Part shown: positions 33,500-42,371 of the stretch, piece after piece
Layout: every line of letters starts with the position of its first letter
Position numbering within the stretch: position 1 is the first letter of the stretch
NCBI GenBank assembly: GCA_003666485.1
Contig: CP032931.1
Span: 806,001 to 870,000 of the forward strand
Reading direction: 5' to 3'
From: Levilactobacillus brevis
GTDB lineage: Bacteria > Bacillota > Bacilli > Lactobacillales > Lactobacillaceae
DNA: 64,000 nucleotides
Position numbers and translations under genes: made by a program
Notes under the pieces: generated by a model
What the model saw: only the letters and a program-made list of their open reading frames with translations
Databases searched by the model: none
What the model was told of the DNA's origin: nothing

Positions 33500-34243
33500 A
33501 TGACTGTTAAAAATAAAGTGGTTGTCATCACGGGAGCTTCTTCAGGTATCGGCGCTGCGACTGCCAAGCTGTTAGCCAGCAATGGTGCCAAGGTCGTCTT
33601 GGGCGCACGCCGGGCTGACCGGTTGGCGGCCTTGGTTGCCGAAATTACCGACGCTGGTGGTCAGGCCGCTTACCAAGTCACGGACGTGCGGGATGCCGCT
33701 GAAGTCCAGAGCCTAGTTGATCTGGCAAAGTCTAAATTTGGTGGCATCGACGTCATCTTCAATAACGCCGGTATCATGCCGACCTCACCGATCAGTGCGC
33801 TGCACACGCAGGAATGGAACGACATGATCGACATCAACCTGCGCGGGGTACTCAACGGGGTGGCCGCCGTCATGCCTGATTTCACGGCTCAAAAGCACGG
33901 CCAAATCGTCACGACGTCTTCTGTGGCGGGCATCAAGAGTTTCCCTGGCGCAGGGGTCTATGGCGCGACGAAATTTGCTGTGCGCAACCTGATGGAAGTC
34001 ATCCGGACGGAAAGTGCGCAAGAAGGCACGAACATCCGCACGGCCACGCTGTACCCAGCGGCCATTAACACGGAACTGTTGCACACCATCACTGATGAAA
34101 ATGCCAAGCAAGGCATGGACCAACTGTACGACGCGGTCGGCATCACGCCAGACGCCATCGCCCGCGTGGTTAACTTTGCCATCGACCAACCGGCCGAAGT
34201 CAACGTTAATGAATTCACGATTTACCCAACGAAGCAAGCTTAA
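33500..34243 (+). CDS. Short-chain dehydrogenase/reductase
   Basis: 247-residue classical SDR using NAD(P)(H). The cofactor loop is VVITGASSGIGAATA; the NNAG motif and the active-site Ser-Tyr-Lys are in TSSVAGIKSFPGAGVYGATKFAVRNL. An Arg pair after the second strand (GARRADR) favours NADPH. The substrate is unknown; the MerR-like promoter suggests a response to aldehyde or electrophile stress. ATG 33500 has AGGAG upstream, while the longer frame starts inside the promoter. Confidence 0.93.
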   Translation: MTVKNKVVVITGASSGIGAATAKLLASNGAKVVLGARRADRLAALVAEITDAGGQAAYQVTDVRDAAEVQSLVDLAKSKFGGIDVIFNNAGIMPTSPISALHTQEWNDMIDINLRGVLNGVAAVMPDFTAQKHGQIVTTSSVAGIKSFPGAGVYGATKFAVRNLMEVIRTESAQEGTNIRTATLYPAAINTELLHTITDENAKQGMDQLYDAVGITPDAIARVVNFAIDQPAEVNVNEFTIYPTKQA

Positions 34244-34257
34244 GTTATTAGCTTGAT

Positions 34258-34306
34258 CAAAAAATCCGCAACCAACGCGTTTTGTCATTGGTTGCGGATT
34301 TTTTTG
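34258..34306 (+). terminator. Terminator of the 33500 gene
   Basis: AAAAAATCCGCAACCAA / TTGGTTGCGGATTTTTTT hairpin. Confidence 0.9.
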
Positions 34307-34477
34307 TTGTCATCAGCTGAATTTTAAAGGCGGATTAAGTCAGTAAATTCTGGTCAAATGGTGTTCTAACTACGAAAATTGGTGAAACCAGAATGCCTCT
34401 GGTGTCTTAGTAGTATCAGCCACACTGGATTTGATTGTGGCCAACTGTTGCCAAGGATTAAAGCGATTGTGGGGGAA

Positions 34478-34680
34478 TCACCCTCCGTAGCCGTGAGCCC
34501 GCCAAATATGGGTTCAGCCGTGGGAGTTACCTTAGCAGCGTTTTTTTGCTGGTTAGGTAACTGGCGTCCTTTGAGACGTGAACTTCGGCTCGAAGGCGAG
34601 GTGTCGAGACCGCATTTTGGCTCGACCCGTCCGCCCACAGCGATCCGACCCATATTTGGCGGGTGGTAGGCGGCCAGCTG
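34478..34680 (+). repeat. Structured intergenic repeat, type B (copy B3)
   Basis: A perfect 16-bp outer stem CCCGCCAAATATGGGT (34498-34513) / ACCCATATTTGGCGGG (34648-34663). The inner hairpin AGTTACCTTAGCAGC / GCTGGTTAGGTAACT keeps the CTTAG / TTAG core. The hairpin loop GAGACCGC is also conserved. Confidence 0.88.
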
Positions 34681-34769
34681 GACCATGTAGCTGTAAACAA
34701 CTAGATCTAGCGTGCAAAGTTGTGCGACTACCATGATGACAGTTAGTTTTCACTCTTAAATGAGCAATC

Positions 34770-34803
34770 TAAAAAAGCCGACCAGCAACACTGCCAGTCG
34801 ACT
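34770..34803 (-). terminator. Terminator of the DUF2628-like gene
   Basis: Minus strand AGTCGAC ... GTCGGCT followed by TTTTTT. Confidence 0.65.
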
Positions 34804-34809
34804 CTCAGC

Positions 34810-35253
34810 TTATTCTTTCGGTTGTGACCAATAGTGGGCCCGCGCTAACAGGTCGCGGGAGCGTTCATCGGCGGGGATGAATCCCCGGTTGAACAGGTGC
34901 TTGAAGTACATCAGGTTGTACAGTGACCCCCACAGTAGGCCTTGAAGCAATGGCCACACGGAAACCGTGAACTGCGCCGTTTGCGCGGTGGGGACCGTCA
35001 TCATCAGTAACATGGATGCCCCGAGGTCGACCCCTAAGATACACAGTAAGTTATACCAGTCGGCACGGAAGATGGCTGGAAATGGGGGGAAGAAGAACAT
35101 GGTCCATGAGAACCCCACCTTAGCGATCCGCATGTTTCCCGTCTCGGGGTTCACGACGGTCGCGTAATTAGGCGGTAACGGCAGTCCTTGAGGGCCGTCA
35201 CCATTTTGATTGTTTTGATCGTCGTCGTTAAAGCCCTTAAAAGGATCTTGCAT
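34810..35253 (-). CDS. DUF2628-like membrane protein
   Basis: 147 residues. An Asp/Asn/Gly-rich head of about 35 residues (FKGFNDDDQNNQNGDG) precedes a conserved VGFSWTMFFFPPFPAIFRADW segment, as in DUF2628 proteins, then two further hydrophobic helices and a basic tail. Function unknown; probably a small membrane-associated protein. I chose ATG 35253 because the longer frame to 35637 would read through repeat A3. The upstream site AGAAAG is weak. Confidence 0.78.
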   Translation of the reverse strand: MQDPFKGFNDDDQNNQNGDGPQGLPLPPNYATVVNPETGNMRIAKVGFSWTMFFFPPFPAIFRADWYNLLCILGVDLGASMLLMMTVPTAQTAQFTVSVWPLLQGLLWGSLYNLMYFKHLFNRGFIPADERSRDLLARAHYWSQPKE

Positions 35254-35440
35254 GTCATTTGCCAACTTTCTAAAAATTTCGTTCGTCCAGACGATATGGT
35301 TAAGACTGATTACCCAATCTGGCGGGTAAAATACCATCCCAGTTCGGTGAGACAGGTTTTTGAAACCCCTAGTCATGATGATCACTAGCAACCATTGGGT
35401 AGTGACAAGACTGGCCCATCTAAGATGGGAGATACAATCA

Positions 35441-35626
35441 TGCCGGAGGAGGCCAGGGGTGTAGCCAGCTGTGTCGACCCAGTTAGCTGGCGTTGTTTGC
35501 CAGGTTACTGGGTGGGGCGACTTGAGAGACTCGCGGTTTTGCGAGGCTTTCAAGCGAACTGGAAGCCCGCGTCTGGGCTGGAAGTGTCCCCCATAGCAGG
35601 CGGAAGCCCTGGCAGCCGCAGGCAAC
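35441..35626 (+). repeat. Structured intergenic repeat, type A (copy A3)
   Basis: The outer arm GCCAGGG (35452-35458) pairs with CCCTGGC (35607-35613). The inner hairpin CTTGAGAGACTCGC / GCGAGGCTTTCAAG around a GGTTTT loop is at 35521-35554. An additional stem-loop CCAGTTAGCTGG lies at 35479-35490. Confidence 0.8.
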
Positions 35627-35704
35627 GGCATCAACAATACTCATTGGGTGTCAGTTTGTCGTTATCTAAAAGTCTAACACGAAAACCAGTTGCTGCCTAT
35701 TAAT

Positions 35705-37231
35705 CTATTGACGGCGGCGTAGTTTAACCACTGCCTCACAGCGCGCGGTCTGCGGCATCATGTCCACGGACTGGATATAATCGACCTGATAATCATGGGT
35801 CAGCTCGACCAAATCCTTGGCCAGCGTCGATGGGTTGCAGGAAATGTAGACGAACTTTTCAGGGCGTACGGCCAGGATGGTTTCAATCAAAGTCGCGTCC
35901 AAACCGGTGCGCGGTGGGTCGACCACGATGGCGTCCGGTCGGAATCCGGCCATGATCCATTTGGGCAGAAGGTCTTCGGCGGTGCCGACTTCGTAGTGGG
36001 CGTTGGTGATGCCGTTGGCCGCCGCGTTGGCATTGGCGTCGGCCACGGCTTCGGGGATGACGTCCATGCCGCGGACTTCTTCAGCCACGTCGGCTAAAGA
36101 CAAACCAATCGTCCCGATCCCGGAGTAGGCGTCGACCACGGTTTCACCCGGTTGTAAGTCCAAGGCCTTCTTGGCTTCGGCGTACAGAACGGTCATTTGT
36201 GACGGGTTCAGTTGTAGAAAGGCGCGAGCGGAGAGCTTGAAGGCCAGGCCGTCTAACTTTTCCGTGATGGCGTCGGCGCCGGCTAACGGCTTCGTTTCGT
36301 CGCCCCAGACCAGCGAGGTTTCACCCGGGTTGACGTTTTGCATGACCGAGGTCACTTGGGGAAGCTCACTAGCGATGCGTTCGAGCAGTTCGCGTTTGTG
36401 CGGTAGCTTTTGGGAGTTGGTGATGAAGACCAGTTGGACGTCGTCGGTGTTGGCAGCAGCACGCACGACCAGCGTTTTGACGATGCCAGACTTGGCTTCT
36501 TCGTCGTAGATGGGCATGTCCAAGTCCTGGAGCATGGCGACCACGGCGCGCATCACGGTCATGGTGACGGGCATTTGGACGGAGCAGGTGGCCAGGTCAA
36601 CGAGATCGTGGCTGCGTTCGGCGTACAACCCGGCTTCGACTTTGCCCTCGGCGTTGCGGCGAACCTGGAATTGCGCCTTGTTGCGGTAGCCGTAGGGGTC
36701 GTCCATCCCCAGTGTTGGGCGTAGATCGTAGTGGCGAAAGCCTTGGGGCTGGTAGCGTTCCAGGGATTGGGCCACGATATCACGCTTGAATTTCAGTTGC
36801 TCGGGGTAGTCTAAATGTTCTAGCTCAAAGCCGCCGACAGCATCGGCATAGCTGTCCCGTGGTTCTACGCGGTGGGGGCTGGCCTTGCGAATCCGGTGGA
36901 CCTTGGCGCGCAGGTAGCGGGTGGCCACGCTGGTGACTTCCACGACGGCCTCTTCATCGGTCAAAGCGCCGGGCACGAACACGGCCATGCGCTTGTAGTA
37001 GCCGATACCTTCGCCGTTGATCCCCATGCGTTTGATGGTCAATGGAAAACGTTGGCCGACTTCCACGGTCACGCCGGGGTTTTCCCGTTCTTGGCGGCGC
37101 CGGTCATTGTAGCCACGGCTAGTCCCGTGATTGTCGCGGTTGCGGTCCCGGTAACTGTGCCGGTCGTTACGGTCATTGTGGGCGTAGCGGTCGCGGCCGC
37201 CACGGTGATTGTGTGATTCAAAATTTGCCAT
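35705..37231 (-). CDS. rlmD: 23S rRNA (uracil-C5)-methyltransferase, RlmD/TrmA family
   Basis: 508 residues. A TRAM domain (about 50-110, FPLTIKRMGINGEGIGYYKRMAVFVPGAL) precedes an RNA-binding middle part and a C-terminal SAM-methyltransferase. SAM-binding motif VVDAYSGIGTIGLSLA, catalytic Cys in VYISCNPSTLAKDL, and VVDPPRTGLD are all present. It methylates C5 of a uridine in 23S rRNA. Residues 5-50 are an unusual Arg/Asp/His/Asn-rich tail, rare in this family and likely RNA-contacting. ATG 37231 has CAGGAG upstream. Confidence 0.93.
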   Translation of the reverse strand: MANFESHNHRGGRDRYAHNDRNDRHSYRDRNRDNHGTSRGYNDRRRQERENPGVTVEVGQRFPLTIKRMGINGEGIGYYKRMAVFVPGALTDEEAVVEVTSVATRYLRAKVHRIRKASPHRVEPRDSYADAVGGFELEHLDYPEQLKFKRDIVAQSLERYQPQGFRHYDLRPTLGMDDPYGYRNKAQFQVRRNAEGKVEAGLYAERSHDLVDLATCSVQMPVTMTVMRAVVAMLQDLDMPIYDEEAKSGIVKTLVVRAAANTDDVQLVFITNSQKLPHKRELLERIASELPQVTSVMQNVNPGETSLVWGDETKPLAGADAITEKLDGLAFKLSARAFLQLNPSQMTVLYAEAKKALDLQPGETVVDAYSGIGTIGLSLADVAEEVRGMDVIPEAVADANANAAANGITNAHYEVGTAEDLLPKWIMAGFRPDAIVVDPPRTGLDATLIETILAVRPEKFVYISCNPSTLAKDLVELTHDYQVDYIQSVDMMPQTARCEAVVKLRRRQ

Positions 37232-37471
37232 TTTATCTCCTGTGACCCGGGTGCCGGTCAACACCAGACACCCGCATCGTTCTTTAGAAATTCAGTCATT
37301 AAGTCCGAAAAGACTTACGGTCTTGAACATTATACCAAACTTTCACGTCCCCCGGGGCGCGCGACCTTGGCCGGCCAAAATTAAAAGCCGTTTTCGTAGG
37401 CGATTGGCTGGGGTTTCGGTACAATGAAAGCAGATGTTTTTGGTGGCTGGTTTGGGGCCACACAGTGTGAG

Positions 37472-37662
37472 CTGGCCGCCTACCGTCCGCCAAATATGGG
37501 TCGGAACGCGGTGGGCGGACGGGTCGAGCCGAAGGGCGGTCTCGACGCCTCGCCTTTGAGCCGGAAAGGCGCGTCTCAAAGACGCCAGTTACCTAAGTGG
37601 CGTGAATCGTGCCACTAAGGGAACTCCCACGGCTGAACCCATATTTGGCGGACTCTCGGCTA
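37472..37662 (-). repeat. Structured intergenic repeat, type B (copy B4)
   Basis: A perfect 16-bp outer stem TCCGCCAAATATGGGT (37486-37501) / ACCCATATTTGGCGGA (37637-37652). It is the only clear copy in a divergent gap, between rlmD and the fetA-like gene. Confidence 0.88.
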
Positions 37663-37829
37663 CAACGGGATTGCTAAGCGACAATCAGCTTAGTTCTAGT
37701 GGAGGCAACGCGCTGTCACTGACAAGGACCAATCTGCCAGGGTCAGCCGGCAATCAGTGGTCCCAGCGTTTCGGCCCTAATTTTGTGCCACGAAACAGAT
37801 CGCTAAAGAACAAGAAAGGAGCAGGTGCC

Positions 37830-38480
37830 ATGAGTTTGATCGAACTCGAGAATGTGGGCTACCAGGTCGATGACACGGCGATTCTAACCGACATCAACCT
37901 GAATATTGACAAGGAGGAGTGGGTGACGGTGACCGGGCCATCCGGTGGCGGTAAATCCACGTTGGTCCGCATCATCGCGTCACTCCTCAGTAAGACCAGT
38001 GGCCAGTTGACTTTTGCCGGCCAGCCCATTGAAAGCTACGACCCGGTGGCTTACCGGCGCCGCGTATCATATAGCTTTCAGCAGCCGACGCTTTTTGGCG
38101 ACACAGTCCGGGACAACTTACAATTCCCTTACCAGATTCGTCAGCTACCGTTTGACCAAGACCGCGCCGTGGAAGGCCTGGAGGTGGTAGGGTTGGCCGC
38201 CAGTGATTTGGACAAGGCGGTCACAGATCTCTCCGGTGGTCAGCGCCAGCGAGTCGCCCTGTTGCGCAACGTGATGGTCTACCCGGAAGTCTTGATTTTA
38301 GATGAGGTCACGGCGGGGCTGGATTCCGAGAACAAGGCGTTCGTCTGGTCGCTTATCAAACGGTTTAACCAAGAGGACCACCTGACGATTATTGCCATCA
38401 CCCATGATCAAGCAGAAATCGACGCGGCCAAACGACTGATCACAGTCAAGGACGGCCGCATCGTAGGAGGCAACGCATGA
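37830..38480 (+). CDS. ABC transporter ATPase, FetA/YbbL-like
   Basis: 216 residues. Walker A GPSGGGKSTLVRI, Q-loop YSFQQPTLFGDT, signature LSGGQRQRVALLRN, Walker B VLILDEVTAGLD and switch His in IAITHDQAE are intact. Partner permease genes of the FetB/UPF0014 type follow with a 4-bp overlap. In E. coli FetAB exports iron and protects against peroxide; the same role is plausible here. ATG 37830 follows GAAAGGAG. A longer frame (to 37602) runs through repeat B4 and is rejected. Confidence 0.92.
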   Translation: MSLIELENVGYQVDDTAILTDINLNIDKEEWVTVTGPSGGGKSTLVRIIASLLSKTSGQLTFAGQPIESYDPVAYRRRVSYSFQQPTLFGDTVRDNLQFPYQIRQLPFDQDRAVEGLEVVGLAASDLDKAVTDLSGGQRQRVALLRNVMVYPEVLILDEVTAGLDSENKAFVWSLIKRFNQEDHLTIIAITHDQAEIDAAKRLITVKDGRIVGGNA

Positions 38481-39235
38481 ATTTAGCTGTGAACAATCAA
38501 TCTTTACTGTTGGCGCTGGGCCTAGTCGTCATTGCGCTGGCAATTGGCTGGAAGGAAAAATTAGGCATCGACCGCGACATGATCATTGGTGTCATCCGGG
38601 CCGTCGTCCAGCTATTTGTGGTTGGGTATCTGTTGAAATACGTGTTTCGCGTCGATAATATCTGGCTGACCACGATTTTAATTTTAATTATTATTTTTAA
38701 CGCCGGGTATAACGCGAAACAGCGAAGCAACGGTATTCCGCGGGCCCTGCCGATTTCCATTGGTGCCATCCTCATTAGCACAGGCGTCACCCTGGGCGTT
38801 TTGATGCTGGCGGGCGCGATTAAATTCATCCCGTCGCAAATGATTCCAATCTCCGGGATGATTGCGTCCAATTCAATGGTTGCCATTGGCCTGTGTTACC
38901 GCAACCTCAATGCCCAGTTCAAGCAGGAACGGCAGGCGGTGTTGGAAAAATTAGCGTTGGGCGCGGATTTGAAGGATGCGTCCAAGGAAATTTTACGGGA
39001 CAGTATCAAGACGGGGATGCAGCCGACGATCGACTCTGCCAAGACGGTCGGTATCGTGAGTCTGCCGGGGATGATGTCCGGATTAATCTTTGCCGGCGTC
39101 GACCCGGTGCGGGCCATCAAATATCAGATTATGGTCACGTTCATGCTGATGTCGGCCACCAGCATTGGCTCGGTGCTGGCGTGCTACTGGGCCTACCGCG
39201 GCTTCTACAACGACCGCAAACAGCTGGTGATTTAG
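38477..39235 (+). CDS. FetB/UPF0014-family permease
   Basis: 252 residues with about 7 helices. The family landmarks VIRAVVQLFVVGYLLKYVF and GMMSGLIFAGVDPVRAIKYQIMVTFM are present. It overlaps the ATPase gene by ATGA and forms the transmembrane half of a probable metal exporter. Two type A repeats follow in the 591-bp gap before the next gene; no ordinary terminator is obvious there. Confidence 0.92.
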   Translation: MNLAVNNQSLLLALGLVVIALAIGWKEKLGIDRDMIIGVIRAVVQLFVVGYLLKYVFRVDNIWLTTILILIIIFNAGYNAKQRSNGIPRALPISIGAILISTGVTLGVLMLAGAIKFIPSQMIPISGMIASNSMVAIGLCYRNLNAQFKQERQAVLEKLALGADLKDASKEILRDSIKTGMQPTIDSAKTVGIVSLPGMMSGLIFAGVDPVRAIKYQIMVTFMLMSATSIGSVLACYWAYRGFYNDRKQLVI

Positions 39236-39246
39236 CTGTTTATTCC

Positions 39247-39425
39247 GCCTTGCCAGCCAGACGCGGCCATCCCATGGGGACCGGTCAAAGCCTGAGGAGC
39301 GGTCTTTGGCCTCGCTTTGAGCTGTCCCAAACCCGGCCATCTCAAAGTCGTCCCAGGCTGTAAGGCCGGCAGAAGACGCCGACCTAACACCCTTGTCACG
39401 GGATTCTGCGTCTGGCTGGCAAGGC
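39247..39425 (-). repeat. Structured intergenic repeat, type A (copy A4)
   Basis: A perfect 18-bp outer stem GCCTTGCCAGCCAGACGC (39247-39264) / GCGTCTGGCTGGCAAGGC (39408-39425), unrelated in sequence to other arms. The core AGCCTGAGGAGCGGTCTT is conserved. The inner stem uses CTTTGAG / CTCAAAG. Confidence 0.85.
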
Positions 39426-39527
39426 TAAACGACAATCACCAGCTGTGAGGACAAGTCTCAGAAAGAAACGTGGTGGTGACGCACAGTAAGCAGCTAGCTG
39501 GTAAATAGTGGGCGATGTTGTTGTGAG

Positions 39528-39705
39528 CCGTAGCCGGCCCGGGACGGAACCCTGTGTCGGTGGCGTTAGGCCGGTGGGTTTCCGGTCTTACGGCACGGGA
39601 CGTTTGGGAGACTCACGGGTTTGGTGAGGCTCACAAATGAGCTGGAAGACCGCTCCTCAGGCTGGAAGCGCTCCCCATAGGGTGGGAGTCCCGGGCCGGC
39701 TACGG
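39528..39705 (+). repeat. Structured intergenic repeat, type A (copy A5)
   Basis: A perfect 18-bp outer stem CCGTAGCCGGCCCGGGAC (39528-39545) / GTCCCGGGCCGGCTACGG (39688-39705). Inner hairpin GACTCAC / GTGAGGCTC with a GGGTTTG loop, then GAAGACCGCTCCTCAGGCTGG. Confidence 0.88.
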
Positions 39706-39744
39706 CGGATAGACAACGACGTTAGCACTAATTTGCCAGATTAA

Positions 39745-39774
39745 TTGCAATCGCTTACGGGAATTCGCTATTCT
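39745..39774 (+). promoter_or_regulatory. Candidate promoter of the second SDR gene
   Basis: TTGCAA (39745-39750), 18 bp, TATTCT (39769-39774). Confidence 0.55.
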
Positions 39775-39826
39775 AGAGACAAAGCGTTTTAGACAAGACA
39801 GTAGAACCGAATTGGGAGGGATATGT

Positions 39827-40663
39827 ATGACACATAGAAAAGTAGCGCTGGTCACCGGAGCCTCGTCTGGCATCGGCAACGCCATTGCACGGAGCCTGCA
39901 CCGCAACGGCGTCATCGTTTACGCGGGCGCGCGGCGGGTCAGTCGGATGAATGACCTAGACGACTTGGGCATCACGACGTTAGCCCTAGACGTGACCGAC
40001 CCGATTAGCGTGGAAAATGTGGTGGACCGCATCGTTAGTGAAACGGGACGGGTCGACATTTTGGTCAACAATGCTGGTTATGGTTTGATGGGGGCCCTAG
40101 AAGATGTGCCGATGGACCAGGCCCGCGACCAATTTGACGTGAACCTCTTTGGGGCCGCGCGGCTGATTCAGTCCGTGTTGCCCATGATGCGCCAACAACA
40201 CAGCGGCCGCATCATCAACATCACGTCCGTAGACGGCAAGGTCGCCCAACCGCTGGCCAGCTGGTACGTGGCGTCAAAATTTGCGCTGGAGGGTCTCTCG
40301 GACGCCCTGCGCCTGGAGCTTGAGCCGCTGGGCATTCAGACGGTCGTCATTGAACCGGGAGCCATTCAATCCGAGTGGGCTGACATTGCCGCCGAGCATT
40401 TACGCACGACCTCGGGGCAGGGGCCGTACAAACCAACGGCTGACCGCGCCGCAGCCATTTTGACCGTGGTCAAGCAGTTCTCCAGCAAGCCGCGTGTCAT
40501 TGCGCGGTTGGTCGACCGGGCGGCGCTGTCACGGCGGCCCAAGACTCGGTATCACGCGGGTTCTGGCAGTCAGATCTTAGTGGCCCGGCGGTTCTTGTCG
40601 GACAAGATGATCGACCACCTGTGGCAGGTGATTGGTGAGGCGGCTGAACGGTTTGCCCGCTAA
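39827..40663 (+). CDS. Short-chain dehydrogenase/reductase
   Basis: 278 residues of classical SDR type. Cofactor loop ALVTGASSGIGNAIA, NNAGYG motif and active site around ITSVDGKVAQPLASWYVASKFALEGL (Ser, Tyr, Lys). The C-terminal third is longer than in the 33500 gene (SSKPRVIARLVDRAAL...), as in retinol-dehydrogenase-like and YbbO-like SDRs. The substrate is unknown. ATG 39827 has GGGAGGG 6 bases upstream. No terminator separates it clearly from the thi leader. Confidence 0.9.
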   Translation: MTHRKVALVTGASSGIGNAIARSLHRNGVIVYAGARRVSRMNDLDDLGITTLALDVTDPISVENVVDRIVSETGRVDILVNNAGYGLMGALEDVPMDQARDQFDVNLFGAARLIQSVLPMMRQQHSGRIINITSVDGKVAQPLASWYVASKFALEGLSDALRLELEPLGIQTVVIEPGAIQSEWADIAAEHLRTTSGQGPYKPTADRAAAILTVVKQFSSKPRVIARLVDRAALSRRPKTRYHAGSGSQILVARRFLSDKMIDHLWQVIGEAAERFAR

Positions 40664-40674
40664 TCCGAGAATCA

Positions 40675-40702
40675 TTGCCATGCCTGGAAAACCTGTTATA
40701 CT
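40675..40702 (+). promoter_or_regulatory. Promoter of the thi operon leader
   Basis: TTGCCA (40675-40680), 16 bp, TATACT (40697-40702), just before the riboswitch. Confidence 0.65.
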
Positions 40703-40715
40703 TAACTTAACCAGA

Positions 40716-40804
40716 ACACTAGGGGTGTCCACGATTGGGCTGAGATACGGGTGACCGTGATCCCTTAGAACCTGTCAAGTTCAGACTTGCGAAGGGAACG
40801 TGTC
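40716..40804 (+). promoter_or_regulatory. TPP riboswitch (THI element)
   Basis: The invariant parts are all present: ACTAGGGGTG at the start, GGGCTGAGAT, CCCTTAGAACCTG and the closing GCGAAGGGAACGTG. It binds thiamine pyrophosphate. With the terminator directly behind, TPP should stop transcription of thiMDE. Confidence 0.96.
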
Positions 40805-40814
40805 GTGGCACCAA

Positions 40815-40862
40815 CAACGGGCCACCGGTTCACTGATCGTGAGGCGGTTCCCGTTTTTATTT
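40815..40862 (+). terminator. Expression-platform terminator of the TPP riboswitch
   Basis: AACGGGCCACCG / CGGTTCCCGTT hairpin with TTTTTATTTT. Confidence 0.8.
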
Positions 40863-40985
40863 TGTCCAAATGTAAAGCGCTCACATGGTCCCAGCCGCGC
40901 AATTAGTTAGGTGGCTGTTAGAAATGCGAGCGCACATACCTGGTAGGCTGGCCTGAATTAGATAGTACAAGGGAGGATTTCACCA

Positions 40986-41774
40986 ATGAAAGTGACTTTG
41001 CTCGATGAATTGCGGGCGCAAAACCCGATCGTCTTTAACGTTTCTAATTTCGTGACCGTCCAAGACGTGGCCAACGGTATCAACGCGATTGGCGCGTCGC
41101 CCATCATGTCTGAGGAAGTGGCCGAAGCGGACGAAATGGTTGGCTTGGCGGGGGCAGTGTGCCTGAACCTGGGCGCTGTCACGGCCACGCAGGTCACCCA
41201 GATCCGCGCGGTGGGTCAGTCGGCGAACCGCCAACACCGGCCACTGGTCATCGACCCGGTGGCGGTTGGCGCGGTCAAATACCGGATGCAAATGGCGACC
41301 GGCCTGTTGGCTGATTTCCATCCCGACGTGATTCGGGGTAACGCGGGCGAAATCGCGGCGCTGGCCGGTGTCGACTGGCAAGCGAAGGGCATCGACGCCG
41401 GCGAAGGTTCCGGGGATCTGGCGGCCATCGCCAAGGCTTGCGCGCAGAAATTAAAGTGCGTGGTCATCCTCTCCGGTCCCACCGACGTCATCACGGACGG
41501 CGAACGGGTGGTCAAGGTCTTGAACGGAACGAAATTGTTCCAGGTCCACGTCGGTTCGGGTGACATGCTATCCAGCATCGTGGCGGCCTTCTGCGCAGTC
41601 ACCGATGACTACTTCGAGGCGGCCCAAACGGCTTGTCTGGTCTTCGCCGCCATCGGTCAATTGGTCGCAGACGCCACGCCAAACCTGGGTGCCGGCACGT
41701 TCATCATGAAGCTCCTCGACAAGCTCCAAACCGCCACCGTCGCCGAAATCGAAGGCATTGCCGCTTTCGAATAA
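40986..41774 (+). CDS. thiM: Hydroxyethylthiazole kinase
   Basis: 262 residues, ribokinase-like fold. Phosphorylates the thiazole alcohol in thiamine salvage. Family elements: VFNVSNFVTVQDVANGINAIGASP at the start, VIDPVAVGA and HPDVIRGNAGEI in the middle, and the anion-hole loop HVGSGDMLSS. In many ThiM proteins the acid/base position in this loop is Cys (GxGCM); here it is Asp, as in other ribokinases. GGGAGG precedes the ATG. First gene after the riboswitch. Confidence 0.95.
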   Translation: MKVTLLDELRAQNPIVFNVSNFVTVQDVANGINAIGASPIMSEEVAEADEMVGLAGAVCLNLGAVTATQVTQIRAVGQSANRQHRPLVIDPVAVGAVKYRMQMATGLLADFHPDVIRGNAGEIAALAGVDWQAKGIDAGEGSGDLAAIAKACAQKLKCVVILSGPTDVITDGERVVKVLNGTKLFQVHVGSGDMLSSIVAAFCAVTDDYFEAAQTACLVFAAIGQLVADATPNLGAGTFIMKLLDKLQTATVAEIEGIAAFE

Positions 41775-41814
41775 GACTGGTGGTCACCTACCGTGTAAAT
41801 GGCGGAAACCAGAT

Positions 41815-41838
41815 GCCTGCGGCTGCCAGGGGTTCCGC
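41815..41838. repeat. Type A end fragment abutting B9
   Basis: GCCTGCGGCTGCCAGGGGTT matches the outer end of copy A1 (GCCTACGGCTGCCAGGGGTT). The remainder of the element is not here; a type B copy follows, suggesting nesting or deletion. Confidence 0.55.
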
Positions 41839-41850
41839 ATATTGTGGAAA

Positions 41851-42035
41851 CTGGCCGCCTGCCGCGGCGCGAAATCTAGGCTGGAACGCTGGGGGAGGAC
41901 GCCCCGAGCCAAAGGGCGGTCTCGGCGCTTGCTTTGAGCCAGAAAACCACTGTCTCAAAGTCACCAATTTGTCAGCTCAGACCGCTGCCAAATTCCCCGG
42001 CTGAGCCTAGATTTCGCGCCACTCACAGCTCCGGT
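41851..42035 (-). repeat. Structured intergenic repeat, type B (copy B9), inside the thi operon
   Basis: A perfect 16-bp outer stem GGCGCGAAATCTAGGC (41866-41881) / GCCTAGATTTCGCGCC (42005-42020). It belongs with B6 to a B subgroup with the GCGCGAAATCTAGG arm. Confidence 0.85.
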
Positions 42036-42122
42036 GGTGGTCGCTTGCAACGGCTACTTGAGACGGCAACGCTGGTGGTCAGACAATGGGCTGACGTTTG
42101 GTTGCTGAATGTCACAAGTATT

Positions 42123-42307
42123 AGCCGGAGGAGGCCAGGAGTGGAGCCAGCTGTGTCGACGGTGTTGGCTGAGGTCTTTTCTCAGCCTACAGCGTGGGGC
42201 GACTTCGAAGACTCGCGGGTTTGGCGAGGCTTTGAAGCGAACCGGAAGCCCGCTTCTCAGGCTGAAGGTGTCCCCCATAGCAGGCGGAACTCCTGGCAGC
42301 CGTAGGC
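42123..42307 (+). repeat. Structured intergenic repeat, type A (copy A6), inside the thi operon
   Basis: The outer arm GCCAGGAGT (42134-42142) pairs with ACTCCTGGC (42289-42297), one compensated pair away from A1. The inner hairpin has CTCGC / GCGAG with a GGGTTTG loop. Confidence 0.82.
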
Positions 42308-42371
42308 GAGCAGCTCTACACAATTTAAAAGTTATCAAAAAATGCAACAGAACCAGAAGGGATGGGTAACC

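Noticed and set aside
37602-37829. N-terminal extension of the FetA-like ATPase
   Set aside because: The extra 76 codons read through repeat B4 and its flank; the ATG at 37830 has a good ribosome-binding site and begins the ABC domain.
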